This document shows, one piece after another, positions 14,598 to 22,170 of a stretch of DNA of 22,889 nt. How positions within the stretch are numbered: the first letter of the stretch is position 1; each line of letters opens with the position of its first letter. The DNA comes from Alphaproteobacteria bacterium (lineage in GTDB: Bacteria > Pseudomonadota > Alphaproteobacteria > RS24): assembly GCA_009920875.1 (NCBI GenBank), contig RFZE01000007.1, positions 1 to 22,889 of the forward strand, read 5' to 3'. A program made the translations under genes and the position numbers. The notes under the pieces were generated by a model. That model worked only from the letters and a program-made list of their open reading frames with translations, was not told the origin of the DNA and made no database searches.

Positions 14598-16522
14598 TGT
14601 CCGCTTCTGACACCGGCTATCGCGCTGAAGCTTTAATCGGCCAAGATATTGCTGCTTATTTAAAAGCGCATGAAGAAAAAACCATGCTGCGCTTCATCAC
14701 ATGCGGCTCGGTTGATGACGGCAAATCGACGCTTATCGGGCGGCTTTTATATGACAGTAAAATGATTTTTGACGACCAGCTGAGCGCGCTGGAAGCGGCC
14801 TCGAAAAAATCCGGCACGCAAGGCGATGCGATTGATTTTGCCCTTTTGGTCGACGGGCTGGCGGCCGAGCGCGAGCAGGGCATTACCATTGATGTCGCCT
14901 ATCGTTTTTTCGCCACTGAAAAGCGCAAATTCATCGTCGCCGATACGCCGGGCCATGAGCAATATACCCGCAATATGGTGACCGGTGCGTCAACCGCCGA
15001 TTTGGCAGTGCTGCTGGTCGATGCGCGCCAGGGCGTGCTGACGCAAACGCGCCGCCATGCTTATTTGGTGCATTTATTGGGCATTAAACATATTGTTTTG
15101 GCGGTCAATAAAATGGATTTGGTCGATTTCAGCGAGACCTGCTTCCAAGACATTGTCGATGATTTCAATAGCTTTGCCGCCGATCTCAATATGGCGCCGC
15201 CTTTGGCCATTCCCATATCGGGGCTGGCCGGTGACAATATTACCGGCCGCAGCGACAACACGGCTTGGTATAAAGGGCCATCGCTTTTGGCGCATCTTGA
15301 AAATGTCGAACTGGCCGATAATGCGGCGCAAAAACAAAGCTTCGCCATGCCGGTGCAATGGGTCAATCGGCCTAATCTCGATTTTCGCGGGTTTAGCGGC
15401 CGCGTGGCGGGCGGCACGGTTAAGCTCGGCGATAAGATACGCATTGTGCCCTCGGGCAAGACCAGCACGGTAAAAGAGATTGTCACCATGGCGGCCAATG
15501 GTAGCCGCGCCGATTTGTCCGAAGCATTGGCCGGTCAATCGGTCACGCTGACGCTCAATGATGAAATTGACTGTTCGCGCGGCGATGTCATTGCCGCAGG
15601 CGATAATCCGCCTTTGGCGGCAGACCGCTTTGAAGCCAGTCTGGTTTGGATGGATGAAGCGGAAATGCTGCCCGGCCGCGCCTATGAATTGCGGCTTGGC
15701 ACACAGGCCGTCTCGGCCCGTGTGCAAGCGCCGAAATATGCCGTCAATGTCAATAATATGGAACATTTGGCGGCCAAAACATTGGGCTTGAATGAAATTG
15801 GTGTGGTCGAATTGGCAACCGACCGACCGGTGGTGTTTGCGCCCTTTGCCGACAGCCAAAAGCTCGGCAGTTTTGTGCTGATTGATAAAATATCCAATGC
15901 CACAGTGGCTGCTGGCATGCTGCATTTTTCCTTGCGCCGCGCCCATAATATTCATTGGCAAGCGGTCGATATTGACCGCGCCGCCCATGCCGCATTGAAA
16001 GGCCAGAGGCCGAAAATTCTCTGGTTTACCGGCCTGTCCGGTTCGGGCAAATCGACCATTGCCAATGCGGTGGAAAAAAAACTACACGCCAATGGCAAAC
16101 ATACGTTTTTGCTCGATGGCGATAATGTGCGCCACGGCCTGAATAAGGATTTGGGCTTTACCGATGCTGACCGTATTGAAAATATTCGCCGCATTGGCGA
16201 GGTCGCCAAGCTGATGAGCGATGCCGGCTTGATTGTGCTGACCGCCTTTATTTCGCCGTTTCGTGCCGAGCGCGATATGGCGCGCGCCATGGTGGCTGAC
16301 GGCGATTTTGTCGAAATTCATGTCGATACGCCGCTTGATGTGGCCGAGCAGCGCGATGTCAAAGGTTTGTATAAAAAAGCCCGTGCCGGTGAGCTGAAAA
16401 ACTTCACCGGCATAGACAGCCCTTATGAGCCGCCTGAAGCGCCTGAAATTACCGTCAATACGACCGAGCTGAGCGCCGAAGAAGCGGCTGGTTTAATCAT
16501 TGATTATCTTGATAAAAATTAG
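14597..16522 (+). CDS. cysNC: Bifunctional sulfate adenylyltransferase subunit 1 / adenylylsulfate kinase
   Basis: A fusion of the GTPase subunit of ATP sulfurylase (CysN, about 1-445) with APS kinase (CysC, about 470-641); the complex makes PAPS from sulfate, ATP and GTP. It is 641 aa. In CysN, G1 is GSVDDGKS (37-44), G3 DTPGHEQYTRNM (from 116) and G4 NKMD (171-174), followed by EF-Tu-like beta-barrels. In CysC, the P-loop is GLSGSGKS (479-486), followed by LDGDNVRHGLNKDLGFTDADR and FISPFRAERDMAR. Both halves look active. The same fusion is known as NodQ in rhizobia and is common in alphaproteobacteria. It overlaps cysD by one base. The stop lies 3 nt from the stop of the convergent oxidoreductase gene, and no terminator is visible. 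Confidence 0.97.
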   Translation: MSASDTGYRAEALIGQDIAAYLKAHEEKTMLRFITCGSVDDGKSTLIGRLLYDSKMIFDDQLSALEAASKKSGTQGDAIDFALLVDGLAAEREQGITIDVAYRFFATEKRKFIVADTPGHEQYTRNMVTGASTADLAVLLVDARQGVLTQTRRHAYLVHLLGIKHIVLAVNKMDLVDFSETCFQDIVDDFNSFAADLNMAPPLAIPISGLAGDNITGRSDNTAWYKGPSLLAHLENVELADNAAQKQSFAMPVQWVNRPNLDFRGFSGRVAGGTVKLGDKIRIVPSGKTSTVKEIVTMAANGSRADLSEALAGQSVTLTLNDEIDCSRGDVIAAGDNPPLAADRFEASLVWMDEAEMLPGRAYELRLGTQAVSARVQAPKYAVNVNNMEHLAAKTLGLNEIGVVELATDRPVVFAPFADSQKLGSFVLIDKISNATVAAGMLHFSLRRAHNIHWQAVDIDRAAHAALKGQRPKILWFTGLSGSGKSTIANAVEKKLHANGKHTFLLDGDNVRHGLNKDLGFTDADRIENIRRIGEVAKLMSDAGLIVLTAFISPFRAERDMARAMVADGDFVEIHVDTPLDVAEQRDVKGLYKKARAGELKNFTGIDSPYEPPEAPEITVNTTELSAEEAAGLIIDYLDKN

Positions 16523-16525
16523 CTT

Positions 16526-17503
16526 CTAGCCATCAGGCTCAAAAATCACTCGCCCGACAATCTCGCGCTTGGCCATCATATCGAAACCGTCGCGCCATTG
16601 GGATAAGGGCAAGCGCGCATGCACCTGCGGGGTTATTTTACCTTCCGCCGCTAAATGCCATATAGCTTCTTGGTTTTCAGCCCCTTTTTCAGGATTGCGC
16701 CGCCCATATTCGCCGGCGCGCACACCTACCACGGAAAAGCCCTTAATCAGCGGCATGTTAACGCCAATATTCGGAATCCGCCCATCGGCAAAACCGATAA
16801 TCAAAAGGCGGCCATCCCAGCCAATGCAGCGCACGCTTTCATCAAACACATCGCCGCCGACCGGATCGTAAATCACATCAGCCCCGGCGCCGGTCAGTTC
16901 TTTCACTTTTTCGCGAAAGCCGTCATTAATGTTTATCACCGCTTCGGGGGCGAATTTCTCTTCAATGAGCGCCAGTTTTTCGTCAGAAGAAGCGGTGGCG
17001 ATGATTTTGGCTCCCAAATATTTGCCCAAGTCAACCGCCGCCAAGCCGACCCCACCGGCTGCGCCATGCACCAAAAGCCATTCATCTTTTTGTAAAAGCC
17101 CGCGCCGCACCAGCCCGACATAGGCGGTGAGATAGGCCGAGCCGGTGGCTGCAGCAGTGGCAAAATCGAGATTGTCCGGTATTTTGCGCAAGCGCTCGGC
17201 GGGCATTACCATATAATCGGCAAATGTGCCGAGCCCGCCGCACACCACTTTATCGCCGACGGCCCAGCTCTCAACATCGGCGCCCAATGCGGCGATTTCC
17301 CCGGCGCCCTCCATGCCCGGCGAAAACGGCACGGGCGGTTTTAATTGATAGCCGCCATGGGTCATTAAAAAATCGGGAAAGCCGAGCGTGGCGGCGCGGA
17401 TTTTGACCAACACCTCGCCCGCTTGCGGTTTGGGTGTCGCCAATTCTTCCAGCGCCACGCCCGCCAAATCGGGCAGCAATTCATTGACCCGTAATGCTTT
17501 CAT
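16526..17503 (-). CDS. Zinc-free MDR-family NADPH:quinone oxidoreductase
   Basis: A cytosolic medium-chain dehydrogenase/reductase of the quinone oxidoreductase type, expected to reduce quinones or enones with NADPH. It is 325 aa, a typical length. The GroES-like N-terminal half has PVPFSPGMEGAGEIAALG (58-75). The Rossmann half has HGAAGGVGLAAVDLGKYLGA (146-165), with the AAGGVG dinucleotide motif. The cluster of four structural cysteines seen in zinc alcohol dehydrogenases is missing, which supports the zinc-free group. It lies 12 nt downstream of the SDR gene, with AAGG before the ATG, so the two probably share a transcript. The substrate cannot be read from sequence. Confidence 0.9.
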   Translation of the reverse strand: MKALRVNELLPDLAGVALEELATPKPQAGEVLVKIRAATLGFPDFLMTHGGYQLKPPVPFSPGMEGAGEIAALGADVESWAVGDKVVCGGLGTFADYMVMPAERLRKIPDNLDFATAAATGSAYLTAYVGLVRRGLLQKDEWLLVHGAAGGVGLAAVDLGKYLGAKIIATASSDEKLALIEEKFAPEAVININDGFREKVKELTGAGADVIYDPVGGDVFDESVRCIGWDGRLLIIGFADGRIPNIGVNMPLIKGFSVVGVRAGEYGRRNPEKGAENQEAIWHLAAEGKITPQVHARLPLSQWRDGFDMMAKREIVGRVIFEPDG

Positions 17504-17515
17504 ATGTAAGCGCCC

Positions 17516-18409
17516 TTATTTCTGTCGCTCGCGCTGTGCTTGCAGCGCCTCATAAAAGCTGCGCGTATCGTTTTTTTGCCAATCCTCTGACGGGCTGGTT
17601 TGGGCGTCAAATGCGGCGATGATTTCATCATTGCGCTCTTCGGCCAAATGGCGCGATGCATAATGGGGAAAAATATAAAATGAGCCGTTCTTGATTTCAG
17701 CCAGAGTATGCGCGCCGACCGTCTCCACTTCATAGGGCATATGATCGCCCTCTTGCGGATAATGCGGGCGCGCCGGTTTTGGCCCGCCAAATTTGTCTTG
17801 TCGCTTGGTGCCTGAATTGCCGATATCGGTGCGCGTCCAGCCCGGGCACAAAAGTGAGATGGCGATATGTTCCGGCAATTCCATGCGCAACATGCCCGTA
17901 TAGCCGAGCACGGCAGCTTTTGAGGCATTATAGCCCGACATTAGAGGCATGGGCCAGCCGATGGAATTTTCGGAAGCCGTATTGCAAATATGCGCCTCGC
18001 TGCCTTGCGCTTTAAAGCGGCGTAGAAACTCCATGCACATATTCCAATTGCCGAAAAAATTAACCTCAAAGACCCAGCGCAAATCATCATCTTCGGTCTT
18101 ATCACCGGGCTTGAGACCGGCACCGACACCGGCGTTATTGAACAAAATATCAACATGGCCGAAATGCGCCCAGGCCTTATCGGCCAAAGCGGTGATTTGG
18201 TCTTTATCGGTGACATCACACGCCATGCCGACCACCTCCACGCCATGGCCTAAAGCGCTGATGGCAGAAGCGGCCGCGCCACACGCCGCTTGGTCAATAT
18301 CGGCAATCACCACATGGCATTTTTCGGCCGCCAAACATTTGCCGATATCAAGGCCAATACCATTGGCCCCGCCGCTAATGACCGCAACTTTATCCGTGAA
18401 ATTTTTCAT
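17516..18409 (-). CDS. Short-chain dehydrogenase/reductase (classical SDR)
   Basis: An NAD(P)-dependent oxidoreductase of unknown substrate. It is 297 aa from the ATG at 18409 (MKNFTDKVAVISGGANGIG), with GGAGGGG just upstream. The cofactor motif GGANGIG is at 13-19, NNAG at 91-94, active-site S146 in NTASENS, and Y160-x3-K164 in SGYNASKAAV. D37 in the VVIADID strand end hints at NAD(H) preference. The ~45-residue C-terminal part beyond the core (after ENG-type KNGSFYIFPHYA) is somewhat longer than the minimal 250-aa fold. The frame is open to 18625, but that would run through tRNA-Ser, so the extension is an artefact. It precedes the quinone oxidoreductase gene by 12 nt. Confidence 0.92.
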   Translation of the reverse strand: MKNFTDKVAVISGGANGIGLDIGKCLAAEKCHVVIADIDQAACGAAASAISALGHGVEVVGMACDVTDKDQITALADKAWAHFGHVDILFNNAGVGAGLKPGDKTEDDDLRWVFEVNFFGNWNMCMEFLRRFKAQGSEAHICNTASENSIGWPMPLMSGYNASKAAVLGYTGMLRMELPEHIAISLLCPGWTRTDIGNSGTKRQDKFGGPKPARPHYPQEGDHMPYEVETVGAHTLAEIKNGSFYIFPHYASRHLAEERNDEIIAAFDAQTSPSEDWQKNDTRSFYEALQAQRERQK

Positions 18410-18483
18410 GACTGCCCCTCCACAAAGAGCTGCAAGGCTAGCGCGCCAGCCGGAGACGCACAAGGGGCGGGTTCGGTGTTGAC

Positions 18484-18573
18484 TGGCGGAGAGAGAGGGA
18501 TTCGAACCCTCGGTACGCTTGCGCGCACAACGGTTTTCGAGACCGCCCCGTTCAACCACTCCGGCACCTCTCC
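18484..18573 (-). tRNA. tRNA-Ser (anticodon CGA)
   Basis: Read on the minus strand, a 90-nt tRNA with encoded CCA. The acceptor GGAGAGG (18567-18573) pairs with TCTCTCC (18488-18494, one G-U). The anticodon stem is GCGGT/ACCGT around the loop CTCGAAA, giving CGA, which reads UCG. The long variable arm (about 18 nt, TGTGCGC...GCGTACC region) marks a class II serine tRNA. The T arm is GAGGG-TTCGAAT-CCCTC. The discriminator G is at 18487, followed by CCA (18484-18486). Confidence 0.97.
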
Positions 18574-18594
18574 ATCTGGCCAAGCCAGGAGTTT

Positions 18595-18622
18595 TGTATA
18601 AAGCCTTGCGCGCTTTGCGCAA
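18595..18622 (-). promoter_or_regulatory. Candidate promoter for tRNA-Ser
   Basis: On the minus strand: TTGCGC (18617-18622), 16-nt spacer, TATACA (18595-18600), ending 21 nt before the mature tRNA 5' end. The -10 matches 4 of 6 and the -35 only 3 of 6. A GC dyad (TTGCGC...GCGCAA, 18606-18622) covers the -35 and spacer, and a small CTGGC-CAA-GCCAG dyad (18576-18588) sits in the would-be leader. Weak evidence, but the distance suits a tRNA gene. Confidence 0.35.
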
Positions 18623-18699
18623 CAAAAACCGATTATCTCACTTGCGCGGCACTCGCCGTCCATGCGACGCTTTTTTGAGATGTGACGGGGGACAGGCAT

Positions 18700-19065
18700 A
18701 TGAGCTATTATTTTCTTATGGCCGCAGGGGCGGTTTGTATCGCCAGCGTATATGTGCACGGCGTTTGGGGCCGCCGACTCTATACCGGCTTTATCAGCGA
18801 CAGTAATTTGCCGGTGCGTGAAAAAGCGGTCAGCTTGGTGTCATGGGATGTGTTTACCGTCATGCTGGCGGTCAGCGGCGCGGCGCTGTTCTATGTTGCC
18901 TATCATCCGTCAATGCTGGCTATGGTTTACCCCATTATGGCGATGCATTTGGGCGGCGCCGGTGTTTTTCTTTTCTTAATCCTTAGCGGGCATAAAGCAC
19001 TTATTCGTTTGCCGGGTGCGTTTTTGATGGGCGGCACCGGTGTGCTGATTTTGCTGGCCCTGTAA
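18700..19065 (+). CDS. Small membrane protein of unknown function (four predicted helices)
   Basis: I do not recognise the family. From the ATG at 18700 (MSYYFLMAAGAVCIASVYVH) it is 121 aa. It is very hydrophobic, with four likely transmembrane segments at about 3-22, 49-68, 72-96 and 103-121. The short loop between helices 1 and 2 carries most of the charged residues (GRRLYTGFISDSNLPVREK). Possible functional residues are H20 in the first helix and H83 in the third, which could bind a metal or heme, but this is speculation. A GGGGGA lies 7 nt upstream of the start; a GTG at 18682 is in frame but less convincing. It is 99 nt upstream of the P450 on the same strand, with a candidate promoter between, so co-transcription is uncertain. 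Confidence 0.75.
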   Translation: MSYYFLMAAGAVCIASVYVHGVWGRRLYTGFISDSNLPVREKAVSLVSWDVFTVMLAVSGAALFYVAYHPSMLAMVYPIMAMHLGGAGVFLFLILSGHKALIRLPGAFLMGGTGVLILLAL

Positions 19066-19080
19066 TGCCGCAATAATGTC

Positions 19081-19119
19081 GCGGGGGCAAAAGCGCTTGT
19101 TACTTGCCCGCTGCGCTTT
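19081..19119 (+). repeat. Overlapping inverted repeats between the membrane protein and P450 genes
   Basis: Two dyads overlap here. AAAGCGC (19090-19096) and GCGCTTT (19113-19119) form a perfect 7-bp inverted repeat. GCGGG-gg-CAA (19081-19090) pairs with TTGCCCGC (19104-19111) with a 2-nt bulge. There is no T-tract directly after, so this is a poor intrinsic terminator; the second dyad also covers the candidate -35 box of the P450 promoter. It could be a weak terminator, an operator, or both. Confidence 0.35.
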
Positions 19120-19147
19120 CCCGCCTATAATCTTGACGTAAGCGTCA
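19104..19147 (+). promoter_or_regulatory. Candidate sigma-70 promoter and operator of the P450-sulfatase operon
   Basis: TTGCCC (19104-19109, 4 of 6), 16-nt spacer, then a perfect TATAAT (19126-19131). Transcription would start near 19138, about 27 nt before the P450 ATG. The inverted repeat TGACG-taag-CGTCA (19134-19147) sits exactly over this start, a usual place for a repressor site. The -10 is the best in the window; the operator idea rests only on position and symmetry. Confidence 0.5.
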
Positions 19148-19164
19148 CTTTTTGGGAATTAATC

Positions 19165-20502
19165 ATGCAATCGCTGTCAGATATGATTCAACCGGAAGAT
19201 AATAGCTATCGGCCGCCACATATTAAATATCAAACGCCGCAAGGCTTTGATTTAATGGATATTATGGCCTTTGCCGAGCATGGTCAGCCATATGACTATT
19301 TCCACACATTGCGCGAACACGCCCCGGTGGCTTGGTGGCAGCCGCCTGAAGAGACCGATGTTGCCGGTTTTTGGTCGCTGACACGTTATGAAGACGTCAA
19401 AAAATGCGATCTTGATGCCAAGACGTTTTCTTCCGGCAAAGGCGGCATTTTGATGGGCTATAGTGAGCGTCAGCAAGGCCCGAAAAGGCTGAGCGGGGCG
19501 GCCTTGAACTCGATGATTAATATGGATCAGCCCTTTCATATTCCGCTGCGCATGGCGCATCGCCCGTTTTTTACGCCCGATTATATTGCTCATTTGCAAA
19601 CCCGTGTTGAGGGTGAGGTTGATCGCCTGCTCGATAATATGGAAGCGATTGCCAAAAATAATGACGGCAAGGTCGATATGGTGAGTAATTTTTCCGAATG
19701 GTTGCCCATGTATACTTTGTGCGAAATGCTCGGCATTGATGAAAAAGACCGGCATAAAATCGTCCGTTGGATGCATTATTTGGAAAACGCGCAATATATT
19801 ATCGGCAATCCCGATGCCAAGGTGAGCCCGTGGTTCATTATGAAATTCCTCTGGAATATCCGGCAAATGTTCAATTACGGGCAAAAGGTTTTGCAAGACC
19901 GCCGCAAAAATCCGCGCGATGATTTGCTGACGGTGATTGCCACCACTGAGGTCGATGGCGAGCCGATGGACCAGTCTTATCTCGACGGTTCATGGTTGCT
20001 GATTATTTTCGCCGGCAATGACACGACGCGCAATTCACTATCGGGCACCATGCGGCTCTTGACGCAATTTAAAGACCAAAAGCAAATGCTGTTGGATGAC
20101 CCCAATTTGGTGCCGGCCATGGTGCCCGAAGCGCTGCGCTTGGTTTCGCCGGTCATGTATATGCGCCGCACCGCTTTGGCCGAGGCCGAGTTTTCAGGCC
20201 AACAGATTATGCCGGGTGAGAAAGTCATCATGTATTATGGCGCCGCCAATCGTGACCCGGAGGTTTTTCAAAATCCCGATAAAATGGATATGCACCGCAA
20301 TAATGTGCAAGACCATTTGGCCTTCGGCACCGGCCCGCATGTGTGTCTCGGCCAACGCATTGCCAATATGCAGTTGGAAACCGCTTATAAGCGTATTCTT
20401 GACCGCTTCCCGAATATTGAATGGACCGGCAAGCAGCGCCATGCGCCGAATAATTTCGTCAATGCTATCTCGCATTTGGAAGTTGATTTGGGCATTCAAT
20501 AA
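19165..20502 (+). CDS. Cytochrome P450 monooxygenase
   Basis: A soluble bacterial class I P450 that would insert one oxygen atom into an unknown substrate using a separate ferredoxin and reductase, neither in the window. It is 445 aa. The I-helix oxygen motif is AGNDT (283-287), the K-helix ExxR is EALR (322-325), and the heme loop is FGTGPHVCLGQRIA with ligand C394. There is no N-terminal membrane helix. The segment after the K helix (MYMRRTALAEAEFSG...GEKVIMYYGAANRDPEVF) and the I-helix AGNDTTRN resemble the CYP124/125/142 group, known for terminal oxidation of steroid side chains and branched lipids; this is an impression, not an alignment. TGGGA lies before the ATG. The stop overlaps the sulfatase start by one base. 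Confidence 0.95.
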   Translation: MQSLSDMIQPEDNSYRPPHIKYQTPQGFDLMDIMAFAEHGQPYDYFHTLREHAPVAWWQPPEETDVAGFWSLTRYEDVKKCDLDAKTFSSGKGGILMGYSERQQGPKRLSGAALNSMINMDQPFHIPLRMAHRPFFTPDYIAHLQTRVEGEVDRLLDNMEAIAKNNDGKVDMVSNFSEWLPMYTLCEMLGIDEKDRHKIVRWMHYLENAQYIIGNPDAKVSPWFIMKFLWNIRQMFNYGQKVLQDRRKNPRDDLLTVIATTEVDGEPMDQSYLDGSWLLIIFAGNDTTRNSLSGTMRLLTQFKDQKQMLLDDPNLVPAMVPEALRLVSPVMYMRRTALAEAEFSGQQIMPGEKVIMYYGAANRDPEVFQNPDKMDMHRNNVQDHLAFGTGPHVCLGQRIANMQLETAYKRILDRFPNIEWTGKQRHAPNNFVNAISHLEVDLGIQ

Positions 20503-21980
20503 TGCCTGCCATAATGTCAGCAAGGCTCAAAATATGGCTTAAACGCCTCGGCCTTTTGCTGGCTTTGCCGGTGCTGGCCGTCATTTTCGCTATCGGTTAT
20601 GTGAGCGTCAAAATCGCCACTTATCAGCAGCTTGATGACGCTGCCCATATGGCGTCAAAAGCCGATTATTTGAAATCCATTGCCCGCGCCGCGCCGGACA
20701 AGGCCCCTGATTTGGTGGTGATTTTGTTTGATGATTTGGGCTATGGCGATGTCGGTTTTACCGGCAATCAAATAATTGCCACGCCGCATATGGATGGGCT
20801 GGCCGCCAAGGGCATGGTGCTTGAAAATTATTATGCGCCGGCACCGGTCTGTTCGCCGTCGCGTGCGGCCATGCTGACCGGGCGCCTGCCGCCGCGTGCC
20901 GGTCTCACCCATGTGCCGTTTCCCTCGGGCACCACATTTGACCGCCTCAATCGGTTTTTCGGTAATCCGGTGCGCCTGCCGCGCGAAGAAATTGTGCTGG
21001 CCGATATTTTGCAGGCCGTCGGCTATGAAACGGCCATGGTCGGTAAATGGCATATGGGCGACCATGCCGGTTCCCTGCCGACGCAGTTTGGCTTTCAGCG
21101 CTTTTTCGGCACTTATTATTCCAATGATATGAACCCGTTCACGCTGGTCAGCGGCACGGCAGATAAAGGCGAAGCAATCAGCCATGCCGCGCCGTTTGAC
21201 CAGACACAACTCAATCGGCTTTATGCCGAATCGGCGGAAAGATTTATTGCCGAAGCGGCGACCGATAAGCCGCTATTTCTCTATTTCGCCCATAATTTCC
21301 CGCATGTGCCGCTCTATGCCGCGCCATCGGAGAAAGGGCGTTCCGATGCCGGTCTTTATGGCGATGTCGTGCAAGGTCTCGATGATACGGTCGGGCGTAT
21401 TATAGCGGCGCTCAAACAGCGCGGGCGCTTTGACAATACGCTTATTCTCATCACCAGCGATAATGGCCCATGGTGGGAAGGGCGCGGCGTCGGGCGCGGC
21501 CGCAAAGGGGTCAGTTTTGAAGGCGGCATTCGCGTGCCTTTCATTGCCCATTGGCCGCAACAGATAAAGCCGGCGCGTTCTGCGGCGCTGGCCATGGGCA
21601 CGGATTTACTGCCGACCATGCTCGATGAATTAAATGTGCCGCCGCCGCCCGACCGCGTTCTGGACGGCAAATCCATCGCGGCCAGTCTGCGCGGCGGGGC
21701 AAGTCCGCATGAGGTGCTGTATCATTACGCTGCCGGCACGCTGATGGCAGTGCGCAGCGCCACGCATAAATATCGCGACCGCAAAGCGGTCGCTTATCCG
21801 ACCGATCCGGTGCGCTTGCCGATTTGGCAGGCGCATGGCCCTTGGCTGTTTGATATGCGCGCCGACCCTCAAGAAGCTTATGATATTTCCATGCAACAAA
21901 CCGATATGGCGGCGCGCCTGAAAGCGCAGCTAGATGCCAAAAACGCCGAAATGAAAGCCAATCCGCGCGGTTGGAAATAG
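20502..21980 (+). CDS. Membrane-anchored type I sulfatase (formylglycine-dependent)
   Basis: Hydrolyses sulfate esters using formylglycine made from a cysteine. It is 492 aa. A basic N-terminus (ARLKIWLKR) and one hydrophobic helix (about 16-36) predict an inner-membrane anchor with the enzyme in the periplasm. The catalytic signature CSPSRAAMLTGR starts at C117, so formylglycine would form there. Calcium ligands are D77-D78 in LFDDLGYGD and D320-N321 in SDNG. VGKWHMGD and the histidine of HNFPHVP complete the site, and the C-terminal subdomain has GPWLFDMRADPQEAYDIS. The start overlaps the P450 stop (TAATG), so the two are translationally coupled; the ATG at 20514 is an alternative. The formylglycine-generating enzyme is not in the window. 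The substrate (aryl, sterol or sugar sulfate) is not readable. Confidence 0.95.
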   Translation: MPAIMSARLKIWLKRLGLLLALPVLAVIFAIGYVSVKIATYQQLDDAAHMASKADYLKSIARAAPDKAPDLVVILFDDLGYGDVGFTGNQIIATPHMDGLAAKGMVLENYYAPAPVCSPSRAAMLTGRLPPRAGLTHVPFPSGTTFDRLNRFFGNPVRLPREEIVLADILQAVGYETAMVGKWHMGDHAGSLPTQFGFQRFFGTYYSNDMNPFTLVSGTADKGEAISHAAPFDQTQLNRLYAESAERFIAEAATDKPLFLYFAHNFPHVPLYAAPSEKGRSDAGLYGDVVQGLDDTVGRIIAALKQRGRFDNTLILITSDNGPWWEGRGVGRGRKGVSFEGGIRVPFIAHWPQQIKPARSAALAMGTDLLPTMLDELNVPPPPDRVLDGKSIAASLRGGASPHEVLYHYAAGTLMAVRSATHKYRDRKAVAYPTDPVRLPIWQAHGPWLFDMRADPQEAYDISMQQTDMAARLKAQLDAKNAEMKANPRGWK

Positions 21981-22010
21981 CTGAATCGCGGCCAAGGCGT
22001 CCGGCGGGCA

Positions 22011-22078
22011 GGTAATCTTTTGGCGTAAAATGACAATTAAAAGATTGAAAATTACCCAAATATACCATGCCGGGTAAT
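22011..22078 (+). promoter_or_regulatory. Alternative hairpin-forming repeats upstream of pdhA
   Basis: Within the AT-rich spacer, AATCTTTT (22014-22021) is complementary to AAAAGATT (22039-22046). GGTAAT (22011-22016) is complementary to ATTACC (22051-22056). ATTACCC (22051-22057) is also perfectly complementary to GGGTAAT (22072-22078). The last two pairings exclude each other. This could be the 3' end of the sulfatase mRNA, a protein-binding site with repeated GGTAAT half-sites, or chance in AT-rich DNA. Confidence 0.35.
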
Positions 22079-22092
22079 AATTCTGCTAAATT

Positions 22093-22122
22093 TTGACAGC
22101 GCTGGACATTTCGGCCTTTAAG
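22093..22122 (+). promoter_or_regulatory. Candidate promoter for pdhA
   Basis: A perfect TTGACA (22093-22098), 18-nt spacer, and TTTAAG (22117-22122, 4 of 6). The start would be near 22129, leaving a leader of about 42 nt before the pdhA ATG. It lies just downstream of the alternative repeats at 22011-22078. Confidence 0.45.
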
Positions 22123-22170
22123 GCGCATTATCTCGTTTATCACAGCCGTCAACCCTTTGGAGAGGAAGCT

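Noticed and set aside
15074..15988. A 304-codon minus-strand frame opposite cysNC.
   Set aside because: It is antisense to the conserved CysN domain and has no recognisable protein family features.
18290..18759. Open frames on both strands across the tRNA-Ser (plus-strand peptide with RGIRTLGTLARTTVFETAPF; minus-strand peptides with GLENRCARKRTEGSNPSLSA or VPEWLNGAVSKTVVRASVPR).
   Set aside because: These are translations of tRNA-Ser itself, a well-known source of false proteins. The SDR frame reaching 18625 is extended by the same artefact; the ATG at 18409 has a proper ribosome binding site.
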